The position numbers and the translations under genes are program-made. The notes beneath the pieces were generated by a model. It was given only the letters and a program-made list of their open reading frames with translations. It was not told the origin of the DNA and did not search any database. Of a stretch of DNA of 64,000 nt, positions 15,941 through 22,945 are shown one piece after another. Where the stretch lies: assembly GCF_003319175.1 (NCBI RefSeq), contig NZ_QOHK01000005.1, forward strand, positions 62,001-126,000, read 5' to 3'. Positions within the stretch are counted from its first letter, which is position 1; each line of letters starts with the position of its first letter. The stretch comes from Blastococcus sp. TF02-8 (GTDB lineage: Bacteria > Actinomycetota > Actinomycetes > Mycobacteriales > Geodermatophilaceae).

Positions 15941-16321
15941 GTGCCCACGACTGATCGGCAGATCATCGCTAGCGAGCTGCGTCGACTGCGTCAGGCGGGA
16001 CGGCAGCAACCGCGAGTTCCCTCGATGCCGTGGGCGGTGCGTGCCGCCTGCCAGGCCCATGACCCCGAGGACTGGATGGACGACAAGCCGGGTCGGCCGA
16101 CCGCTGCCGCCAGGGCCGTTTGCGGCGTCTGCCCGGTGCGTGCGGCCTGCCTCACCCACGCCAACGCGTACGACGAGCCCTGGGGCATGTGGGGCGGGCT
16201 GACCACTCGGGAACGCGTCGGCCGGCGACTGGGGCTGCCGTTGCCAACGGACCCTAGGCCCTGCATGGGTGCGAACGGCCCAAGGAAGACGAAGCCGCCG
16301 AGAGTGGCGCGCGGCGCCTGA
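15941..16321 (+). CDS. WhiB-like iron-sulfur regulator
   Basis: 126 aa from a GTG at 15941. Four cysteines C37, C61-x2-C64-x5-C70 match the WhiB [4Fe-4S] cluster motif, followed by GMWGGLT (82-88), the signature G[VI]WGG turn, and a basic C-terminus (TTRERVGRRL and a Lys/Arg tail). WhiB proteins bind the primary sigma factor and regulate transcription. Phage-borne WhiB (as in mycobacteriophage TM4) inhibits the host WhiB2 and affects superinfection; a comparable role for this element-borne copy is inferred. Confidence 0.88.
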   Translation: MPTTDRQIIASELRRLRQAGRQQPRVPSMPWAVRAACQAHDPEDWMDDKPGRPTAAARAVCGVCPVRAACLTHANAYDEPWGMWGGLTTRERVGRRLGLPLPTDPRPCMGANGPRKTKPPRVARGA

Positions 16322-16328
16322 GCCGGTC

Positions 16329-16364
16329 GACGGGCGGGGTTTGCTGCCGGTGGCCCCGCCCGTC
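16329..16364. terminator. Terminator between WhiB-like and TIR genes
   Basis: Perfect 11-bp arms GACGGGCGGGG (16329-16339) and CCCCGCCCGTC (16354-16364) with a 14-nt loop, between convergent genes. Confidence 0.75.
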
Positions 16365-16414
16365 GTCCTTAGATCAACTGTGGTGCTTCGTCTTGTCCAG
16401 ATGCCGCCCGAGGC

Positions 16415-17098
16415 CTACAGAGCGATCAGTTCGGCGATCTTCGTGGCGATGGTCTCCATGGAGTCCTCATCCGTGCTCAGCCCGTTGCGGGAGCCGAGAA
16501 GTGGACTGACCGACCTAACTTCGTCATACGTGACTCCGTGCGCGACAGGGATCAGCAAGTCGCGTGAAAGCAGTTCAGAAAGTTCCTTCTCGGAGACCCC
16601 GCCGCTCTGGACGCGCTTGAGGAACGCGGGAGTGATGAGGACGAGACCGATGGGGGCCTTGGCCAACCCCTTATCGATCTCCCGCATGAACGGCTGGCCG
16701 AGAATGATGTCCTTCTCGCTGAACCAGACCGACACGTTCTCGGCTTCGAGAAGGTTGTGCAGTTCGGTCGCGGTCCCCCGCCGGTCGTCCCAGGCGTGAC
16801 AGAGGAACAGGTCATAGGACTCGGCCCTCGGTCCGATCGCCTCCACCTTGCTGCGGTAACGGTCCAGCGCCGCGACCTCGCTAGAGGTGTAGGTGACCGG
16901 CGAGTTCGCCGGCGACCACCGCGGGCGCGTCGATCGGCTGCCACCGCCTCCCCCGCTGCCGCGGGACGGCGTCGGCGGGGAGTAGTAGGACGGGGACGCG
17001 TAGGACGAGTAGGAGCGGTATGACGACCGGCCGTGGACGGGGCAGGCGGCGGCACCGCTGGCGGTGCGGTGACCTTGACGGGGCGCTGTGCACTGCAT
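16415..17098 (-). CDS. TIR-domain protein
   Basis: 227 aa. Residues 1-22 carry a possible zinc knuckle (C3, H10, C19, H22). Residues about 25-70 are a Ser/Tyr/Gly-rich linker. Residues 95-227 are a TIR domain: YDLFLCHAWDDR, then VSVWFSEKDIILGQPF with the candidate NADase Glu 128, then GLVLITPAFL. Bacterial TIR proteins cleave NAD+ or make cyclic ADP-ribose signals in anti-phage immunity. No partner sensor (Argonaute, SIR2, ThsA-like) is adjacent. It is the last element gene before attR, typical cargo placement. Confidence 0.85.
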   Translation of the reverse strand: MQCTAPRQGHRTASGAAACPVHGRSSYRSYSSYASPSYYSPPTPSRGSGGGGGSRSTRPRWSPANSPVTYTSSEVAALDRYRSKVEAIGPRAESYDLFLCHAWDDRRGTATELHNLLEAENVSVWFSEKDIILGQPFMREIDKGLAKAPIGLVLITPAFLKRVQSGGVSEKELSELLSRDLLIPVAHGVTYDEVRSVSPLLGSRNGLSTDEDSMETIATKIAELIAL

Positions 17099-17188
17099 AA
17101 GTCGACAGTAGAGACGACCACCGACAGTTCCGAGACAACGGCGTCAATAGACACCAGTAATCGAGGCACTGACACGGTAGGCCCGTCA

Positions 17189-17209
17189 ACCCAACGTTTT
17201 ACCCAATGG
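17189..17209 (+). repeat. Putative arm-type integrase sites, right end
   Basis: ACCCAACG at 17189-17196 and ACCCAATGG at 17201-17209, 12 bp apart and in the same orientation as the left pair (3916-3937). They lie 118 bp inside attR. The rest of 17099-17326 has no supported gene. Confidence 0.55.
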
Positions 17210-17326
17210 TCTGCCGCGAGCAGGGATGATCAGGGGCTCTCCTGCCGATCATCGACCGGAGCGTATCCGCAGCTCACAAGCCGAATCCGCTGGTGGACGA
17301 CATGAGTCACCGCTCACTCCGACGTT

Positions 17327-17376
17327 CTTAGGATCTGGTGCCTTCGGGCGTGCGGGTTCGACTCCCGCCTCCCGCA
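17327..17376 (+). other. attR and displaced 3' end of the original tRNA-Leu
   Basis: Positions 17327-17351 repeat attL exactly. The following T arm is GCGGG/CCCGC around TTCGACT (17352-17368), then acceptor CTCCCGC and A. Compared with the intact tRNA two T-stem pairs differ, and both changes are compensated. This is a gene fragment, not a second tRNA. Confidence 0.9.
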
Positions 17377-17392
17377 CTCGCCCCGGATCGGC

Positions 17393-17713
17393 TCAGCCTC
17401 CGGGATGGCCGACGACGTTGACGACGGTGCCGTCCGGGGCCCTGACGAAGAAGCGGTGCACGCCCCAGTCCTCCGTGCCCAGCGGATGCACGATCTCGTA
17501 GCCGCGCCGCACCGCGTCCGCGTACGCGGTCTCCACGTCGTCGACGAGCACCGAGACGACCGGGTCCTCGGGCGCCGCCGCGTCACGGGTCACCAGCTGG
17601 ACGACGGCCCCGGTATGGGGTGAGGAGTACCTGGCCACCCAGCCCAGGTGGAACTCCTCGGTGCTCAACCCCAGGTAGTCGGCGTAGAAGCTCTTCGCCG
17701 GTGGGCCCGTCAC
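17393..17713 (-). CDS. VOC (glyoxalase/bleomycin-resistance) family protein, short N-terminus
   Basis: 106 aa from a GTG at 17713 (17719 also possible). It shows the SFYADYLGL helix, PVVSVLVDDVETAYADAVRRG and a C-terminal RAPDGTVVNVVGHP strand of a VOC domain. The usual first beta strand before the FYxxxLG helix is missing: the protein begins eight residues before this motif, and upstream sequence belongs to another gene. It may be truncated or inactive. It is the first chromosomal gene beyond attR and overlaps the preceding stop. Confidence 0.65.
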   Translation of the reverse strand: MTGPPAKSFYADYLGLSTEEFHLGWVARYSSPHTGAVVQLVTRDAAAPEDPVVSVLVDDVETAYADAVRRGYEIVHPLGTEDWGVHRFFVRAPDGTVVNVVGHPGG

Positions 17714-18249
17714 GGGCACACGCGCCAGTCCTCGCCCTCCTCCACCAAGGGCAGGACGACGTGGTCGCGCACCGTGCCCCGGGCCTCGAGGGTGACCGAG
17801 GCGTTCCCGGTGCCCCGCCCGTTCGACCAGGTGACGTTCACGCCGTCGACGCTGTACGCGGTGAGCGGTGGGTCGCCGTAGGCCTCGGCCAGGTCCTCCG
17901 GCGTGTACTCGCGGGCTCCGCTCTCGCACAACTGGTCGTGCGCGTCCTCCCACCGCTGCTCGACCAGCGCGGTGGCGTAGGCGTCGACCGCCCGCTTCGC
18001 CGGCATGATCCCCTCGGAGACACCCTTGAAGACCAGGTAGCCCAGGCCGAGGACCGCGACGAGGACGACGGCACCGATCGGCAGGCCGATGGTCAGCCAG
18101 CGCGAGGCGCGCCGCTTCGGCGGCGGACCCCACGGTGGCGGGCCCCACACCGGCTGGCCCCACCCGGGCGGTGCGGAGGAGGGGGCTGGACCGTAGCCGG
18201 GAGGGGGTGCCCCCCAGCCCTGCGGCTGGTGCTGACCTGGACCGCTCAC
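17710..18249 (-). CDS. Membrane-anchored DUF4878-like protein
   Basis: 179 aa from a GTG at 18249 with GGGAGCAGG upstream. A Pro/Gly/Trp-rich cytosolic stretch (1-45), one transmembrane helix (about 53-73) and an exported domain (80-179: AKRAVDAYATALVEQRWEDAHDQLC ... NASVTLEARGT) form the layout of actinobacterial DUF4878/lumazine-binding-like envelope proteins. Two exported cysteines could form a disulfide. Its function is unknown. Confidence 0.7.
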   Translation of the reverse strand: MSGPGQHQPQGWGAPPPGYGPAPSSAPPGWGQPVWGPPPWGPPPKRRASRWLTIGLPIGAVVLVAVLGLGYLVFKGVSEGIMPAKRAVDAYATALVEQRWEDAHDQLCESGAREYTPEDLAEAYGDPPLTAYSVDGVNVTWSNGRGTGNASVTLEARGTVRDHVVLPLVEEGEDWRVCP

Positions 18250-18346
18250 GCCTGCTCCCTGCCTCGACCGACCGCCGGGACGGTAGCGGGTGACGACGTC
18301 GTCGATGCCGCGCCGCGCTCCCATGCGCCCGAGAGGGTGGGCGTTC

Positions 18347-19300
18347 CTATCCCAGCTCGACGCGGAGGTCCAGCTCCGCCGACGGGGTGGCCGGGTCGTC
18401 GTCGTCGACGACCGCCAGCAGCCGCACCGTGCCACCGTCGACTCCGCGCAGGGCCAGCCCCTCGACCTTGTGCACGAGCCCACCGACCTCGGGGATCGGC
18501 GCGATCGCCCGCACCGACTCCCCCTCCAGCAGCGCGATCGCCGTGGCGACGACCGGCCCGTCGTCGACGGCGTTGGGCGTGTCCTCGGCGGCCGCGCTGA
18601 GCAGCACCCGGCCGTCGGGCAGCGCGATCGCGTCGGTGACGGCCAGCCCGACCCCGCCGACCTCGCCGAGCTCGTACTCCAGCGGCCGCTCGACCGGCAC
18701 CGTGGCCGCCTCGCCTCGGCCGAGGACCGCGGCGACGAGCGGTTCGAGGGGGACGTCCACGCTCGCCGAGCGGACCCCGGTCACCAGGTTGCCGCGGTTG
18801 AACCAGCGGACCGTGCCGCCGTGCCGGCTCGCACCCTCCAGGTTGAGGTGGTCCATCGGGAGACCCAGGCGCTCGGCCACCCGCTCGTAGAGCGGGCCTA
18901 GCTCGGCTGCCCGCACCTCCGGCTCGCGACCGGTCAGCCGTACCAGCACTCCCCGCATCCGGCGGGGCGAGGACCCGGACCCGAGCAGCAGCACCGCCGG
19001 CTCGCCGGCCACCTCGGCCGGGCAGGCCACCTCCAGGTCGGGCTTGAGGTGCTTGGTGCCCCGCTCCGCGCTGAACGTGTCGTGCCCCTCGACCGGCGGT
19101 AGGAGGCGGACCGGGACGACGCCGTCGTCGCCGCGCCATGCGGCGATGACCGAGTCGTCCTGCGCCACCAGCCACCCGTCGCCCAACGGCGCCACCCCGG
19201 AGGCCGCCGTCACCGGCGTCCCGTCGTCGAACCGCAGCTGCCGAGCAGCGTCCACGAACACCTGCACGGAGGGAGGGTGCCCGCGCCCCGGACCGCTCAC
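18347..19300 (-). CDS. Beta-propeller-like protein of unknown function
   Basis: 317 aa from a GTG at 19300. Repeated strand-rich segments (VTAASGVAPLGDGWLVAQDDSV, LVTGVRSASVDVPLEPLVAAVL, ALPDGRVLLSAAAEDTPN) resemble the DUF6929/DUF6910 type of putative beta-propeller in actinobacteria. No signal peptide or catalytic motif is clear. It starts 4 bp after the DinB-like gene ends and is probably co-transcribed with it. Confidence 0.65.
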   Translation of the reverse strand: MSGPGRGHPPSVQVFVDAARQLRFDDGTPVTAASGVAPLGDGWLVAQDDSVIAAWRGDDGVVPVRLLPPVEGHDTFSAERGTKHLKPDLEVACPAEVAGEPAVLLLGSGSSPRRMRGVLVRLTGREPEVRAAELGPLYERVAERLGLPMDHLNLEGASRHGGTVRWFNRGNLVTGVRSASVDVPLEPLVAAVLGRGEAATVPVERPLEYELGEVGGVGLAVTDAIALPDGRVLLSAAAEDTPNAVDDGPVVATAIALLEGESVRAIAPIPEVGGLVHKVEGLALRGVDGGTVRLLAVVDDDDPATPSAELDLRVELG

Positions 19301-19304
19301 TCCC

Positions 19305-19820
19305 TCAGTAGTAGCCCTTGTCGCCGTCGGCCAGCTCGCGCAGCAGGTCCAGATGCCCCACGTGCCGGGCGACCTCCTCGACCATGTGCCCCAGGATCCA
19401 GCGCAGCGTGAGCGTGTCGGCCCGGTGCTCGCGGTTGCAGCCCCGGTCCTCGAGCGAGGCCGCCGCGACGACGGACTCGGACCGGGCGCACTCGCGGGCG
19501 TACTCCTCCAGCAGCTGCGCGAGCGGGACGCCGTCCACCCGGAAGTCGGCGTCCTCCGCCTCACCGAACTGCGGGTTGAGCTCCTGCTCCCGGTCGAGGA
19601 AGAGCACCTGGAACCAGCAGTGCTCCACCCAGCGCAGATGCGAGACCACGCCCGCGACGGTCATCAGCGGCGAGGTCGGCACCAGCGGCCGGTGCGCCGC
19701 GGCGTCGTCGAGGCCCTCGCACTTGCGGTGCACGATCGCCCGCTGCAGGTTCAGCCAGCCGAGCAGCACCGCCCGTTCGTCGCCGTCGCCAGGGGGCCGT
19801 ACGCGCGCAGGAATGGTCAC
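19305..19820 (-). CDS. DinB-like / DUF664 family protein
   Basis: 171 aa from the ATG at 19820. The four-helix DinB fold is indicated by VVSHLRWVEHCWFQVLF, ECARSESVVAA and TLTLRWILGHMVEEVARHVGHLDLLRELADG. The three metal-binding positions are H61 region, H144 region and H152 region (HLRWVEH, GHMVEEVARHVGH). Family members include thiol transferases using mycothiol or bacillithiol, and many of unknown activity. Confidence 0.82.
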   Translation of the reverse strand: MTIPARVRPPGDGDERAVLLGWLNLQRAIVHRKCEGLDDAAAHRPLVPTSPLMTVAGVVSHLRWVEHCWFQVLFLDREQELNPQFGEAEDADFRVDGVPLAQLLEEYARECARSESVVAAASLEDRGCNREHRADTLTLRWILGHMVEEVARHVGHLDLLRELADGDKGYY

Positions 19821-19872
19821 GCCGCCGGACGCTAGCGGCCGGCGGCGTGGGACATCAGGGGGTTTCCGGCGC

Positions 19873-20247
19873 TCAGGTCCAGAGCACGGCGATGAGCACG
19901 TTGAGGATCGCCAGCGCGCCGGTGGCGTGGAAGAACGGCAGCGGCGACTTCGGGTCGGCCTGACCGGCCGCGGCGGCCCGCTGCTTGCGCGCGGCGAGGA
20001 AGACCGTGACGACGGCGAGCACCGTGACCACGAGCTTCACGCCGATCTTGGCGTTGTCCACCGGGAGGTCGTTCGCCTCGCGCACGCCGACCAGGGCCAG
20101 ACCGGACACCAGCTGCACGAGCGCGCCGATCTGCATGAGACGCGGCTCGAAGCCCGCCTTGCGGCTCACCTGGAAGAGGAACGGCCCGATGATCAGGGAG
20201 AGCCCCAGGATGTGGATCACGACCAGCAGAAGGCGCACGAACTCCAT
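19873..20247 (-). CDS. Four-helix integral membrane protein
   Basis: 124 aa from the ATG at 20247. Four hydrophobic segments: about 5-25, 40-55, 68-86 and 104-122. Basic loops (RKQRAAAA) place the ends in the cytoplasm. A His in each of HILGLSLI and FFHATG recalls small CopD/haem-membrane-type proteins, but this is weak. Its function is unknown. Confidence 0.7.
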   Translation of the reverse strand: MEFVRLLLVVIHILGLSLIIGPFLFQVSRKAGFEPRLMQIGALVQLVSGLALVGVREANDLPVDNAKIGVKLVVTVLAVVTVFLAARKQRAAAAGQADPKSPLPFFHATGALAILNVLIAVLWT

Positions 20248-20373
20248 GCCCGCAGGCTACTGACCGGGCCCGAGTGCGCTGTGCCACGCACCCGTGACGT
20301 TCGGTTCACCCACCCGGGTGGGCTTCGGCGCGCGGCCCTTCGGTCGACCCCCCGGCGTGCCGATCAGCAGGAC

Positions 20374-20595
20374 ATGACCTCCAGCGCCTCCTCGACCGCC
20401 ACCTGGTTGCCGGCCGCCATGGTGCGCGCCGCCGTCGTCCACTCCTCTGCTGCGGCCCCCGCGCGTGGCCGGCACCGCGCCCCGGAGTTCGGCGCGGTCC
20501 TGGTGGCCACGCAGGAGGAGCTCGTCCGCCCCGGTCGGCACGCCGAGCCGGAGGAGGAGGACTCGCTGGCCTGGCTGGGTTTCAGCTTCCGCTGA
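20374..20595 (+). CDS. Possible small protein
   Basis: 73 aa from the ATG at 20374 with AGCAGG upstream. It has very high GC in third positions, like real genes here. It ends EPEEEDSLAWLGFSFR, and its stop overlaps the end of the convergent rdgB gene. The product is Ala/Ser-rich and matches no family I recognise. It could be a chance reading frame; the rest of 20248-20581 has nothing else. Confidence 0.35.
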   Translation: MTSSASSTATWLPAAMVRAAVVHSSAAAPARGRHRAPEFGAVLVATQEELVRPGRHAEPEEEDSLAWLGFSFR

Positions 20596-21199
20596 CCCCC
20601 AGCACCTCCGCGAGGACCGGCACCAGGGCAGCGAACGCCTGCCCGCGGTGGCTGCGTGCGTCCTTCTCCGCCGGCGACAGCTCCGCCGACGTCAGCGCCA
20701 GCCCTTCCGGGACGAACACGGGGTCGTAGCCGAAGCCGTTGCTGCCCCGCTCCTCCCGGATCACGCTCCCCCGCCACTGGCGCTCCAGCACCCGCTCGGT
20801 GCCGTCGGGCGTCACCAGCGCCGCCGCGCAGACGAACGCCGCCCCCCGCCGCTCGTCCGGGACGTCGGCCAGCTGGCCCAGGAGCAGTGCGGTGTTGGCG
20901 TCGTCGTCGCCGTGCCGGCCCGACCACCGGGCCGACAGCACGCCGGGCATCCCGTTGAGCGCGTCGACGGCGATGCCGGAGTCGTCGGCCACCGCCGGCA
21001 GGCCGGTGTACCGGACCGCCTCGCGCGCCTTGAGCAGCGCGTTGTCCGCGAACGTCGCGCCGGTCTCCGGCGCCTCCGGGTACTCCTCCACGTCCCGCAG
21101 CCCCACGACCTCCACGCCGGGCACCGCCGTCTCCAGCAGCCGCTGCAGCTCGGCGAGCTTGCCCGCGTTCCGGGTCGCCAGGAGCAGTCGGGTGCTCAT
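20582..21199 (-). CDS. rdgB: Non-canonical purine NTP pyrophosphatase (RdgB/HAM1)
   Basis: 205 aa. It hydrolyses dITP, ITP and XTP to monophosphates, keeping deaminated purines out of nucleic acids. Motifs: LLLATRNAGKLAEL (nucleotide binding), the family's usual mid-domain acidic residues (VADDSGIAVDALNGMPGVLSARWSG), GFGYDPVF, and SHRGQAF near the end. It follows rph by 10 bp in the same direction, the usual actinobacterial rph-rdgB pair. Confidence 0.95.
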   Translation of the reverse strand: MSTRLLLATRNAGKLAELQRLLETAVPGVEVVGLRDVEEYPEAPETGATFADNALLKAREAVRYTGLPAVADDSGIAVDALNGMPGVLSARWSGRHGDDDANTALLLGQLADVPDERRGAAFVCAAALVTPDGTERVLERQWRGSVIREERGSNGFGYDPVFVPEGLALTSAELSPAEKDARSHRGQAFAALVPVLAEVLGVSGS

Positions 21200-21209
21200 C
21201 GGGGCGTCG

Positions 21210-21932
21210 TCATCGCGCGAGGGCCTCGGCCTGGAGGCGGGTGAGCTCGGTGCACCCGGCCACGGCCAGGTCGAGCAGGGCGTCCAGCGTCGGCCGGTCG
21301 AAGACCGCCCCCTCGGCGGTGCCCTGGACCTCGACGAAACCGCCGTCGCCGGTGCACACGACGTTCATGTCGGTGCCCGCGCGCACGTCCTCCTCGTAGT
21401 GCAGGTCCAGCCGGGGCTCGCCGTCGATGACGCCGACGCTCACCGCGGCGACCGACTGCACCATGGGCTTCGGCTTGGCCAGCTTGTTGCGCTCGCCCAG
21501 CCAGGAGACGGCGTCCGCGAGCGCCACGTAGGCGCCGGTGATGGCCGCGGTCCGGGTGCCGCCATCGGCCTGGAGGACGTCGCAGTCGATGGCGATGCTG
21601 TTCTCGCCGAGCGCCCCCAGGTCGATGGAGGCACGCAGGGACCGGCCGATCAGGCGGCTGATCTCGTGGGTGCGACCACCGATCCTGCCCTTGACCGACT
21701 CGCGGTCGCTGCGCGTGTGGGTGGCCCGCGGCAGCATCGAGTACTCCGCGGTCACCCAGCCCAGGCCCGAGCCCTTGCGCCAGCGGGGCACGCCCTCGGT
21801 CACGCTGGCCGCGCACAGCACGCGGGTACGGCCGAACTCGACGAGCACCGACCCCTCGGCGTGGTCGAGCCAGTTGCGCGTGATGGTCACCGGACGGAGC
21901 TGGTCGGCCGAACGGCCGTCGGAGCGGGTCAC
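21210..21932 (-). CDS. rph: Ribonuclease PH
   Basis: 240 aa from a GTG at 21932. Phosphorolytic 3'-to-5' exoribonuclease that trims tRNA 3' ends and forms a hexameric ring. Signature regions include [73 protein letters not shown] and [17 protein letters not shown]. It heads the rph-rdgB operon and is divergent from yjbQ. Confidence 0.95.
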   Translation of the reverse strand: MTRSDGRSADQLRPVTITRNWLDHAEGSVLVEFGRTRVLCAASVTEGVPRWRKGSGLGWVTAEYSMLPRATHTRSDRESVKGRIGGRTHEISRLIGRSLRASIDLGALGENSIAIDCDVLQADGGTRTAAITGAYVALADAVSWLGERNKLAKPKPMVQSVAAVSVGVIDGEPRLDLHYEEDVRAGTDMNVVCTGDGGFVEVQGTAEGAVFDRPTLDALLDLAVAGCTELTRLQAEALAR

Positions 21933-21994
21933 GGATGCCGACAGTAGTGCGCCCCGGCTCGACGGGGATGCGGCCCGGTGGAGAGGATCGGACC

Positions 21995-22399
21995 ATGCGA
22001 TCGGAGCTGCGTGCCGTCCGGACCGGCGGGGTGCCCGCCGTCGTCGACCTCACCGACGAGTGCGCCGAGTTCGTCCGGACCGAGGGCGACGGGCTGCTGC
22101 ACGTCTTCGTGCCGCACGCGACCGCCGGGCTGGCGATCCTGGAGACCGGCTCCGGCAGCGACGACGACCTGCTCGCCCAGCTCGACGAGCTGCTCCCCCG
22201 TGACGACCGCTGGCGCCACCGGCACGGCAGCGCGGGGCACGGCCGCGACCACGTGCTGCCGGCCTTCGTGCCGCCGCACGCCTCCGTGCCCGTGCTCGAG
22301 GGGCGCATGCAGCTGGGCACCTGGCAGCGCGTCTGCCTGGTCGACACCAACGTCGACAACCACACCCGGCACGTGAGGTTCTCCTTCCTCCGGGGCTGA
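21995..22399 (+). CDS. YjbQ family protein (UPF0047)
   Basis: 134 aa from the ATG at 21995 with GGAGAGG upstream. The family signature is clear: [15 protein letters not shown] (conserved His), [15 protein letters not shown] and [23 protein letters not shown]. Members show weak thiamine-phosphate-synthase-like activity in vitro; the physiological role is unsettled. Divergent from rph. Confidence 0.9.
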   Translation: MRSELRAVRTGGVPAVVDLTDECAEFVRTEGDGLLHVFVPHATAGLAILETGSGSDDDLLAQLDELLPRDDRWRHRHGSAGHGRDHVLPAFVPPHASVPVLEGRMQLGTWQRVCLVDTNVDNHTRHVRFSFLRG

Positions 22400-22451
22400 C
22401 CTCGTCCTCCCCCTTGCGGGCAACGGGCAGCGACACGGCAGGATCCACGTC

Positions 22452-22940
22452 ATGACCACCACCGACGCTGCGCCCGTCCGCCTCACCGCCGGCGACCCCG
22501 CGCCGGAGTTCACGCTGCCCGATGCCGAGGGCAACCCGGTCTCGCTGACCGACTACCGCGGCCGCCGCGTGATCGTGTACTGCTACCCGGCCGCGCTCAC
22601 CCCCGGCTGCACCACGCAGGCCGTCGACTTCACCGCCTCCGCCGGCGACCTCGCCGAGGCCGGCCTCGACATCGTCGGCATCTCGCCCGACCCGGTCGAG
22701 AAGCTGCTGCGCTTCCGGGACGAGGAGAAGCTCTCCATCACCCTCGTCTCCGACCCGGAGAAGGAGGTGCTGGCGGCCTACGGCGCCTACGGGCCGAAGA
22801 AGCTGTACGGCAAGGAGGTCGTCGGCGTGATCCGCTCGACGTTCGTGATCGACGCCGAGGGCCGCATCGAGAAGGCCTCCTACAACGTCAAGGCCACCGG
22901 GCACGTCGCCAAGCTCCGCCGCGACCTCGGCCTGGACTGA
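22452..22940 (+). CDS. bcp: Thioredoxin-dependent peroxiredoxin, Bcp/PrxQ type
   Basis: 162 aa. Reduces peroxides using a thioredoxin-fold active site. TLPDAEGNPVSLTDYRGRRV leads to YPAALTPGCTTQAVDF, with peroxidatic C53. In E. coli Bcp a resolving Cys sits five residues later; here that position is V58, so this is a 1-Cys-like or atypical variant (another Cys is at 44). The conserved EVVGVIRSTFVIDAEGRI strand follows. Confidence 0.92.
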   Translation: MTTTDAAPVRLTAGDPAPEFTLPDAEGNPVSLTDYRGRRVIVYCYPAALTPGCTTQAVDFTASAGDLAEAGLDIVGISPDPVEKLLRFRDEEKLSITLVSDPEKEVLAAYGAYGPKKLYGKEVVGVIRSTFVIDAEGRIEKASYNVKATGHVAKLRRDLGLD

Positions 22941-22945
22941 CGTCG

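Larger units (their letters stand above)
3791..17351. mobile_element. Integrated element in tRNA-Leu (phage-satellite-like or degenerate)
   Basis: About 13.5 kb between two copies of a 25-bp repeat. It encodes an excisionase-like protein, a primase-helicase, a serine recombinase, a tyrosine integrase, several small phage-type proteins, an HNH-like protein, a WhiB and a TIR protein. There is no FtsK-type translocase, relaxase, capsid, portal or large terminase. It is therefore not a typical pSAM2-like conjugative element or an intact prophage. The integrase sits in the middle, not beside an end. Part of the cargo (about 11.9-15.4 kb) is visibly less GC-rich than the flanks, suggesting separate acquisition. 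Confidence 0.88.

Noticed and set aside
3791-17351. pSAM2-type actinomycete conjugative element
   Set aside because: There is no FtsK/TraB-like translocase, no Spd or Rep of the usual kind and the integrase is not beside an att site.
17327-17376. Second tRNA-Leu gene
   Set aside because: Only the anticodon loop, variable arm, T arm and acceptor 3' strand are present; no 5' half exists. It is the displaced end of the interrupted tRNA.
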